A stretch of 64,000 bases of DNA from Hevea brasiliensis (lineage: Eukaryota; Streptophyta; Magnoliopsida; Malpighiales; Euphorbiaceae), in NCBI RefSeq assembly GCF_030052815.1, contig NC_079496.1:35241593-35305592 (forward strand), in the 5' to 3' direction. The position numbers were made by a program, and so were the translations under genes. Of the stretch, positions 56,481-64,000 are shown piece by piece. The notes beneath the pieces are model-generated. The model was given only the letters and a program-made list of their open reading frames with translations, was not told where the DNA came from and did not search any database. The first letter of the stretch is position 1. Each line of letters starts with the position of its first letter.

Positions 56481-57415
56481 ATATACCCACAGTAAGAGAC
56501 TTCCTAGATGTATTCCCTGAAGAATTGCCTGGTTTGCCACCAGAAAGGGAAGTCGAGTTTGCTATTGAGCTGCCGGGTACAGCACCCATTTCCATTGCTC
56601 CTTATAGGATGGCACCCACTGAATTGAGGGAGTTGAAAACTCAGTTGCAAGAGTTGCTTGATAAGGGGTTCATATGCACCAGTGTGTCACCATGGGGAAC
56701 TCCAGTGCTGTTTGTGCAGAAAAAGGATGGGACTTTGAGGCTATGCATCGATTACCGGTAGTTAAATAAAGTGACTGTGAAGAACAAATATCCGTTGCCT
56801 AGAATTGATGATCTATTTGATTAGTTGAAGGGAGCAGGAGTATTTTCTAAGATTGATCTCAGATCAGGGTATCATCAGTTGAGGGTGAAGGATGTAGATG
56901 TGCCAAAGACTGCATTCAGGACCCGGTATGGGCATTATGAGTTTCTGGTGATGCCCTTTGGCCAACAAATGCACCAGCTGCATTTTTGGACCTTATGAAC
57001 CGTATCTTCCATCCATACCTAGATCGGTTCGTAGTGGTCTTTATTGATGATATTTTGGTGTATTCCAAGACCAGGGAAGAACATGATGAGCATTTGAGGA
57101 TTGTTCTGCAAACCCTGAGAGAAAAGAAGCTGTATGCTAAGTTGTCCAAGTGTGACTTCTGGTTAAATGAAATTGCATTCCTTGGACACATAGTGTCAGC
57201 TGATGGGATTAGGGTGGATCCCAAGAAAATAGAAGTAGTGATGGAATGGAAGCCTCCTAGAAATACAACTGAGGTCAGAAGCTTCTTGGGGCTAGCTGGG
57301 TATTACAGGAGATTTGTGAAGGGATTTTCCTTAATAGCTGCTCCAATGACCAAGTTGTTACACAAGAATGTTAGATTTGACTGGAATGACAAGTGTCGCA
57401 CTGGTTTGAGAAGTT
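56481..57415 (+). pseudogene. Chromovirus reverse transcriptase
   Basis: Begins after [19 protein letters not shown] motifs: [25 protein letters not shown] (then TAG 56759-56761), [13 protein letters not shown], a frameshift near 56960 within MPFG.., [10 protein letters not shown] (catalytic 57040-57051), and [20 protein letters not shown] in the connection. A second TAG is at 56822-56824. Both stops fall where Gln is expected (CAG to TAG). Confidence 0.93.
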
Positions 57416-57835
57416 AAAGGCTATGTTGATAGAGGCACCAGTTAACACACAAAGGTCGAAAGGACTTTGTGGTCTACAGTGATGCCTCTCATAATGGGTT
57501 AGGTGTGTATTGATGCAAGAGGGGAAGGTGGTCGCTATGCTTCCAGCGGCTAAGGCCACATGAACAGAATTACCCTACCCATGATCTAGAGCTTGCAGCA
57601 ATTATCTTCGCACTGAAGATATGGAGGCATTACTTATATGGTGAAAAGTGCTACATTTACACGGACCACAAAAGCCTAAAATACTTGCCAACCCCGAAGG
57701 AGCTCAACCTTAGACAGAGACGATGGATTGAGTTCCTGAAGGACTATGATTGTGTAATTGACTACCATCCTGGGAAGGAAAATGTAGTTGTTGATGCTTT
57801 GAGCAGAAAGTCCATCACAGCTTTGAGATCATTGA
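57416..57835 (+). pseudogene. Chromovirus RNase H
   Basis: DFVVYSDASHNGLGV (first catalytic Asp), [31 protein letters not shown] (Asp) and [10 protein letters not shown] (Asp). It is split by frameshifts between about 57400 and 57550 and reopens from about 57550 to the long frame 57685-58338. Confidence 0.88.
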
Positions 57836-58593
57836 ATGCCCGTCTATCTTTGGTTCGAGATGGAGCTATTTTGGCTGAGTTACAAGTGAGGCCAACCCTA
57901 TTACAACAGATTTTAGATGGGCAGAAGGCAGATGAAAAATTAATGGCTATTATGAGCAAAATCACAGAGGGAAAAGCAACTGACTATGGGGTGAAAGCAG
58001 ATGGGTGTCTCAGACATAAAGGAAGACTGTGTGTACCAGATGATGGGGAATTGAAGGCCAATATTCTAAAAGAGGCACACACCAGTGTATATGCTATGCA
58101 CCCAGGAAGTACAAAGATGTATCATGATCTGAAGCTCCAGTATTGGTGGCCTGGTATAAAGAAGGACATAGCTGACTATGTGACTAAATGCTTGACATGC
58201 CAGCAAGTCAAGGCAGAACATCAAGTTCCATCGGGTTTGCTACAGCCTATACGCATACCTGAATGGAAATGGGATCGGGTCACCATGGATTTTGTAAGTG
58301 GTCTACCTCTCACCCAGAAGAAACATGATGCAGTATGAGTGATAGTGGATAGATTAACAAAGTCAGCACACTTTCTGCCAGTTAGGACTGACTACTCACT
58401 GGAGAAGTTAGCAGAATTGTATATCAGTGAGATAGTTAGACTGCATGGAATTCCACTTTCCATCATATCTGATCGAGACCCAAGGTTTACATCGAGATTT
58501 TGGAAGAAGTTGCATGAGTCCTTGGGTACACAACTCCACTTCAGCACAGCATTCCATCCTCAGACGGATGGGCAATCCGAAAGAGTAATCCAG
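57836..58593 (+). pseudogene. Chromovirus integrase, first exon
   Basis: Zinc domain: [30 protein letters not shown]. Core: [13 protein letters not shown] (Asp), then a TGA at 58336-58338 where Trp is expected, [14 protein letters not shown] (Asp) and [14 protein letters not shown] (Glu). The frame runs into a stop 12 bases past the donor CAG|GTAAAC at 58594, which is best explained by the 74-bp intron. Confidence 0.92.
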
Positions 58594-58667
58594 GTAAACA
58601 ATTGAATCAATTGAATTAATACAACTATTGAACTAAAATAATAACAATAACATGAAATATATGTCAG
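58594..58667 (+). other. Phase-0 intron inside the chromovirus integrase, 74 bp
   Basis: Donor CAG|GTAAAC, acceptor ATATGTCAG|GTT. The insert is very AT-rich and has an in-frame stop. Removing it joins ERVIQ directly to VLEDML, the expected continuous integrase sequence. It lies just after the catalytic Glu. Splicing is inferred from frame and consensus. Confidence 0.85.
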
Positions 58668-59429
58668 GTTCTTGAGGATATGCTAAGGAGTTGTGTCATT
58701 GAGTTTGAGGAAAGTTGGGATAGATACCTCCCACTGGCAGAATTTGCATACAACAATAGCTACCAAGCTAGTATCCAAATAGCCCCGTATGAAGCACTGT
58801 ATGGGAGGAAATGTAGAACTCTAGTGTGCTGGACCGAATTGGGCGAAGACAAACTGGTGGGGCCAGATCTGGTGAAACAGACTGAGGAGAAAGTGAAACT
58901 AATCAAAGCCAATCTGAAGGTTGCCTCAGACAGACATAAATCTTATGCCGACCTGAAGAGAAAAGAAATAGAATATGTGGTTGGCGACAAAGTGTTCCTC
59001 AAGGTATCACCGTGGAAGAAGGTATTGAGGTTTGGAAGAAAAGGTAAGTTAAGCCCTAGGTTCATTGGCCCATATGAAGTCATTGAACGTGTGGGTCCAG
59101 TGGCCTATAGGCTAGCTTTACCACCAGAGCTGGACAAGATCCACAATGTGTTCCACGTGTCCATGCTCAGAAGATACCGCTCAGATCCTTCACATGTCAT
59201 TTCCAGGGAAGAAATTGAAATACAGCCGGATTTGACATATGAAGAAGAACCTCTATGGATTCTGGCTCGGGAAGTGAAAGAGTTGAGAAATAAGCAGATT
59301 CCACTGGTGAAAGTGCTTTGGAGGCACCACAACACTGAGGAGGCAACTTGGGAAAGTGAAGAAACGATGAGGCAACAGTTCCCTCAACTGTTTGCATTAG
59401 GTAAATTTCGAGGAAGAAATTTAAATTAG
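58668..59429 (+). pseudogene. Chromovirus integrase C-terminus and chromodomain
   Basis: Open for about 250 codons. It has YLPLAEFAYNNSYQASIQIA, YEALYGRKCR, a GPY/F-like segment SPRFIGPYEVIERVGPVAYR and LPPELDKIHNVFHVSMLRR. The chromodomain is at about 59244-59393: EEPLWILAREVKELRNK, then VKVLWRHHNTEEATWES. Stop near 59429. Chromodomains of this type target integration to heterochromatin. The aromatic positions are only partly of the classical cage type, as in many Tekay elements. Confidence 0.92.
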
Positions 59430-59439
59430 AGGGGAAGAG
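59428..59439 (+). other. Chromovirus polypurine tract
   Basis: AGAGGGGAAGAG, one base before the right LTR start. It overlaps the last bases of the pol frame. Confidence 0.92.
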
Positions 59440-59440
59440 T

Positions 59441-62400
59441 TGTAACACCCTCCCTGTAACAACTCTGTACATTCTACTGTTCTGGTGACCAGTGTTGGTC
59501 CGGACAGCTAGAACGATCGGAAAAATATTTAAACTAAAGTGAGGGACCATAATTAACTCAAATATTAATAAGAAAAATTTAGTAAAAATTTTAGAAATAA
59601 AATACAACTAAGTCAAATGAGCCGGTGCCCAAGCGATGGGTAACCCAATGGGAAGTTGCGGTTCTCGCAACTAGGAGCCCTAGACCCGAGAGAAATTTCA
59701 TAAAATAATTTTTGGGACTCCAGAGAAGGGTCATTGAGGTTCCTATGGCATTAGAATGCCAAGAAAATATTTATAAAAATTTTTCAATCGGTACAGACAA
59801 TTTTGACCCGTTAAGCCAAACGGAGGGCATTTTGGTCATTTCGCCTTCAGAGACGATTTTTGGCCGACTTGTCCAGTTGAGTAAATAATTATTATGACAT
59901 AAAATATGAATAAACATTACTAAAAATTAAATTGAAAATGAGTAGAGATGAAAAGAAAAGAAAAATAAAGAAAATTAGGGATAATGACATCACATGATGT
60001 CATTATCTTACTCCCAACCAATCACAAGTTAACAAGCATTCTTAAAACACTTAAAAGAGTCAAAATAGACCAAAAAAATTCTGGTCTTCTTCTTCTCCTT
60101 CAGCCAGCCGAAACCCTTCTCCCCTCTCCCTCCATTGATTCTCAACCAAAGCTCCCTTTCTCTCTTTGTTTCACCACTAAACCCTAGACACCTTTCATTA
60201 AAACTTGTCCATACCTCTTGGGAAAGTGTTTGGCAGCCTAGAAAAGGAAAGAAAGTGAAGTTTAAGTTTGGAAAATTCTGCCCTATAAGAGGTTAGTGCT
60301 TATTTATGCATATATTTCTTTTATTCCATGTTAGGGACTTGAAATTAATATGAAATTGTGAAGTAAATGGACTAAAACTCATGTGTATGTATACCATGGA
60401 ATTCGGCTGCCTAGTGAGGGTTATGACTTTGATGGTTTAGATGGGCTTAGAGTGGATTAGAGAGGGTGTTTAAAGTGTATATATATATATATATATATAA
60501 GGAATGAAAGTGTTAACTAAGGTGTGTGGTGTGAATCATAATGGGAAATTAGGGTTTTGGGAGTGAAATTTGGACTTGGCTTATGAAATGATGAGTGAAC
60601 ATTCTAATGGTCAATTAGTGACCATTTGAGGTAAGTTGACCATAATTTGAAGTGAACTAGAGTGTTACAAACCAAATTGGTAGGCTGCCTAGTGACAGCA
60701 GCAGGTGAGGCTATGAGTCCAGCCTGTTTGGACTGCCATATCTTTGGCTGTGTAGGTTCAATTTGTATTTGGCTAATTGGACATGAAACTAGACACATAA
60801 TGGCACAATTTTGCTGAAGAAACCATGCCCAAAAGACCAAAGCAAGTGGACCAAAAACTTGCCCCAATCCGGATACCTTGCAACCAGAATCTGCAGAATG
60901 ACCAAATGAACAGTAATTGTTCATTTGGCCATAACTCATTGTAGAATGGGTCAATTGACCTGAAATTTTTACAGCAACAATTTAAGATATAGAAAAACAA
61001 ATTTAATGAAGAAACCTACCCAAATTATGACCAGAACCTATCCAACAAGGCAGTGGCAGTCACTGTTCACTGCACTATAGATATGGTCAATTCTGCAGTT
61101 TTTTAATCTGGCCAGCTGTAGTTTTTGGATCATAACTGGAGCTACAAAACTCCAAATGGAGTGATTCAAAAAAGGAAATTCTACTAGACAAAATAAGAAA
61201 CAACTTTCATGTTTACCATTTCCTCAAATTCTCACTGTAACAGTCACTAATGGAATAGTAAAGTTAGGGTACAAAAACTGAAAATTCTGCTCCCTTAGTT
61301 CTAAGCTTAGAAATGGTATTGGTGATTAATTCCAACAAGTTTTGAATGCAAAATGTGGTACATTGGGGGTGTTAAAACCAATGTACCTATTTTCTATCCA
61401 AAAGTCAACATTTTTGTTGACCAATGAAGTGAATAGTGACACCAAAACTTGAAATTCAAAAATTGAAGAATTCAAAAGTATCAAATGCCCTAGTATACCT
61501 AACAAGATTGGTTTGGATAGTTTGGCATGCCAATAGGGTTCAGCTAGCAGTACTGCACATGGCATTATGCCATTTTGTGATTTCATGGCTTTTGGCCATT
61601 CTGACATTGTGTTGATATTTGGCCTTGTGCCTATAGTCATTACAGCTTATTAGCTGTTCTATTGCACACCGGGAGATGCATACGTGACCGATGGTGTGAC
61701 GGCCCGAGGTACTAGATACCCAGCGCCAGTATACCCGTTTATCCAGTCCAGTCGTCCAGTATAGGTTACTTGGGCAACCAAAAGAATGAAAGTGGATAAA
61801 GTTAACAAAATAAATGATTATAACAAGTACAAAACCAGTAAAACATCGATACATTCAATACATATTTATTTTCTGCTATTCCTTTTATTTTACTATTGCA
61901 CCACTAAGCATTATTGCTTAGCGCATTGCTTTTGCCACGCGTAGGTTCTGGAGATACTGATCGAGAGCCCAGTAGACCGCAGATTCGGTGAAACCATCCT
62001 GCAGCTCTGCATAGTGTCCGTGTCACCTCACCTTCTACAGTGCATTGGTAGGACACTAGGTTTCATTTTGGTATTTTGTAACTAATTTTTATTTTATCAT
62101 ATGTAATTGAACTTATGTAATGTATTTTGATGTTCATGTAAATAATGAGAATTGTATTTGTGAATGGAAAGGTGAATATCTATCTGTGACTTGTACATGA
62201 TTATCACATGAGATGAATGATTGAGAAATGAAATTGAAAAATATGGAGATTGTGATATTTGAATTGAGATGATTGAATATGATTATTGGAAGTGTTTTTC
62301 ACAGGTTCCGAAGAACTGTTTCCTCCATTTTTAGCCGGTACTCTGCCGGATTTTCTTTAAAAATTTTCCGAACCTTAAATAAATTATAATGTCAATAAAT

Positions 62401-62534
62401 GACTTAAATGAATTATATTTCACAAGTTATATTCAAAACTATGATAAAAATTAATTAAGATAAAATAGAGTGTTCCGGTACACCGTGTGACATATCTTAC
62501 TCGGATATACTGTAGACGGGTAAGGGGTGTTACA
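59441..62534 (+). repeat. Right LTR of the chromovirus, 3094 bp
   Basis: TGTAACACCC...GGGTGTTACA. Full length: it retains the segment 60691-61242 that the left LTR has lost and that both solo LTRs keep. It carries the palindrome at 59980-60007 and a shorter (TA)n at 60477-60498. Confidence 0.95.
59980..60007. promoter_or_regulatory. 13-bp-arm palindrome in right LTR
   Basis: Identical to 52572-52599. Confidence 0.7.
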
Positions 62535-62539
62535 AAGTA
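62535..62539 (+). repeat. Target site duplication AAGTA (right)
   Basis: Follows the LTR end TTACA and pairs with 52028-52032. Confidence 0.97.
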
Positions 62540-63967
62540 TGTATGGCCCAAGTACATCCGAACTCATGGCGGATCCTGGTAGCATTCAGAGGCTTCTGCC
62601 GAGCTAAGGGACTCAGTCCTACAGTGAAGGTGTTCGCTGAGTTACATAGGCTAACTCATCGAAAGGACGACGAGTACTGGTTCTTTCAGGCGAAACCGCA
62701 TTCAGGGCTCTTTACCGATCTGCCCTCCTCACTGAAGAATTGGAAGAATCGCTTCGTTATTCTGAGGAGCAAGATTCCGAGCGGTTTTGAGGGTTTCCCA
62801 CGTAGCTGGCTGCATCTGGGCCCCTCACTTCCGAAGCGCATCACCTTAAATAGGGAAGAGAGCATAATGGTGATGGAGCTGAAAGACCAGGCGGCCACTC
62901 AGATGTTCTCTTGTTTAGATGCGGTGACGGCCGAACTGCATTATTGGACAATGCAGCTGATTACCGGCGAAGAACGCGGGCTTCAGCTCTCTGACCTCGG
63001 CCTCGGTACTTTCTATATCTCTGATCTTTGAGCCTTAGCGAACTCACTGACTTTTCTTTGTGCAGGTATGGCGAGCAGTGAAGCTTCCAAGGAGAGCCGA
63101 AAGCGGAAGAGAGAGGTCTCCAGGAAAGTGCAGGAGATGAAGTACACCGAGGCCTCTCAGATGCCAAGGCACGATCCAAGGGAAACGCAGGGAGGTCCGT
63201 CCTGACCCTCAGGACCGCTGGTTCCTAAAATAGAAGTGGTTCGGTCTCCTCCTTGACATGAAGAGCCACCACCACCTCCTCCAGTTGCTTCGAGTGCGGA
63301 AGGGGGTCCTTCTCAACCCACTTCGAGGACCTTTTCCCACGGTGCTCAGGTCCTAATCCACTCCATGGAGAAGAATTGGACTGTTTGGGAGAATCCGGGT
63401 TTTGCTAAGGTTTTGGGGGCCTCCGTTTGCCTTCAGGAAGATCGGAATAGGCTGATCCCGAACAGTCTCTACGATATCCTGACCCATACTATGAGCTTGA
63501 GCGTGGAGAGTTTGGTGAACTAACATATCGTCCGAGAAAAGGTTCATCATTTAAAGCAGGAGATCCAGTAGGTGGGTCAGGAAGTGGCTTCTGCCCGAGC
63601 CTAACTTTCATCCTCCCAAAACTACATAGTTGAAATTGAGGGGCGGATGAAGTTCTACGAGGATAAATTGGCTGAACAGGCTCATGTTCATGAGGAAGCT
63701 CGGGCGCTCCGAGCCGCTGATGTCGCACGCCTCACTGAAGAGCTCAGAGCAAAAGAAGAAGGGGCAGTGACGAGGGAGGCTGGGGCTTATGTGAACGCCC
63801 ATGGGGATCTTTTGGCCGAGCTCAAGAAGCGTTATCCCGAGGAGGACTTCTCCTAGATGGTGGATCTGGCTCCCCAAGACGAAGAGGATAACGAGGAGGA
63901 GGCTGAGGGTGATAGAGAGGGTGAACACAATGTAGAACAGGCTGGGGGTGATCCTCCAGCTGAATGA
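62540..63967 (+). pseudogene. Antisense Transposase_28-like gene, 3' part (right copy)
   Basis: Open from 62543 to 63031: NSWRILVAFRGFCRAKGLSP, ELHRLTHRKDDEYWFFQAK, LKNWKNRFVILRSKIPSGF and ESIMVMELKDQAATQMFSCL. All three positions that are early stops in the left copy are sense here or before the insertion. A 60-nt intron (about 63005-63065) would join it to MASSEASKESRKRKREV. Later stops at about 63203, 63256, 63522, 63570 and 63603, and a TAG at about 63854, break the rest. The coiled coil GRMKFYEDKLAEQAHVHEEA and ELRAKEEGAVTREAGAY and the acidic tail end at TGA 63965-63967. Confidence 0.75.
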
Positions 63968-64000
63968 CTTGTATTTTTTATTTTGAAATGAAATGAAGTT

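Larger units (their letters stand above)
52033..62534 (+). mobile_element. Tekay-type chromovirus (Ty3/gypsy), 10.5 kb, nested
   Basis: A complete but mutated element: LTR 52033-54603, PBS 54609-54620, gag-pol 54731-59429 with C-terminal chromodomain, PPT 59428-59439, LTR 59441-62534. The 5-bp target duplication and the unoccupied allele in the sister LTR prove the insertion. Very long LTRs, the single gag-pol frame and the chromodomain fit the Tekay/Del clade. Its two LTRs differ by a few percent or less outside indels, less than the two LTRs of the host element, as expected for the younger insertion. At least six premature stops and two frameshifts make it non-autonomous. Confidence 0.96.
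29537..64000 (-). mobile_element. Giant Tat/Ogre-type Ty3/gypsy retrotransposon, right end outside window
   Basis: One element on the minus strand: 3' LTR (29537-35771), PPT, tandem-repeat 3' region, pol, spliced protease-RT junction, gag, ORF1, PBS (47851-47873), 5' LTR (47876 onward). LTR ends are TGTCG..CGACA. Tat-lineage traits are the second RNase H after the normal one, the G-patch after protease, the extra ORF upstream of gag, a PBS of the TGGCGACTCCGCTGGGG form, the protease-RT intron and the tandem repeats before the 3' LTR. Without the nested chromovirus, and with a full right LTR, it would be about 24-25 kb. Stops and frameshifts in every coding region make it non-autonomous now. 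Confidence 0.92.
62535..64000 (-). repeat. 5' LTR of the Tat-like element (right copy), segment after the nested insertion
   Basis: Resumes at the position equivalent to 33707 and is colinear to about 35175 of the left LTR, where the window ends. About 600 bp of the LTR remain outside. Confidence 0.93.

Noticed and set aside
52033..62534. DNA transposon bounded by TGTAACACCC/GGGTGTTACA inverted ends
   Set aside because: The ends are LTR termini: direct 2.6- and 3.1-kb repeats, PBS, PPT and pol are all present.
1..64000. rRNA, tRNA or organelle-derived genes
   Set aside because: None recognised on reading; a tRNA scan was not possible here.

Overview
The window is plant nuclear DNA, almost certainly from a eudicot. 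It is AT-rich and gene-poor, with GT-AG introns, TATA boxes and layered LTR retrotransposons. The LTR families recall those of Euphorbiaceae, but that is an impression from memory. I see one host gene that looks real: an ALA-interacting subunit (CDC50/LEM3 family, the beta subunit of P4-ATPase lipid flippases), on the minus strand at 16243-22031 in eight exons. Everything else I can name is mobile-element DNA, intergenic AT-rich DNA or gene debris.

Left part (1-14621): a nest of old elements. A partial Tekay-type LTR (1-2969) abuts a broken Ty1/copia pol (2970-4487). Next come a candidate copia LTR with PBS (4488-6603), a minisatellite (6881-7122), a diverged LTR fragment (7806-8105) and a wrecked Ty3/gypsy gag-PR-IN (8353-10304). 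The probable LTR of that last element is split by an intact solo LTR (11133-14259) with a 5-bp target duplication TTGGC.

Middle (14622-29536): exon-like debris (15219-15830), the ALIS gene with its TATA box and CT-rich leader, AT-rich intergenic DNA, a LINE reverse-transcriptase tail with RNase H (25302-26506), and a possible decayed LTR (27360-28682).

Right part (29537-64000+): one very large Ty3/gypsy element of Tat/Ogre type on the minus strand. Its left (3') LTR is 6235 bp (29537-35771). Then come a PPT, a ~60-bp tandem array, pol (RT, RNase H, second RNase H, integrase), a 178-bp phase-consistent intron between protease and RT, protease with G-patch, gag, an extra 5' ORF1 and a PBS (47851-47873). 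Its right (5') LTR begins at 47876 and runs past the window end. A Tekay-type chromovirus (52033-62534) with 2.6- and 3.1-kb LTRs, chromodomain and TSD AAGTA has inserted into that right LTR; the left LTR preserves the unoccupied site.

The most unusual feature is inside the Tat-like LTR. Its U3 carries, antisense to gag-pol, two promoter-equipped reading frames: a 139-codon orphan ORF open in both LTR copies, and a gene for a Transposase_28-like ('putative gypsy type transposon') protein with a coiled-coil C-terminus, broken differently in the two copies. The retroelement's own TATA box lies on the opposite strand about 650 bp away, so the LTR looks like a divergent promoter serving gag-pol one way and a mini-gene cassette the other way.
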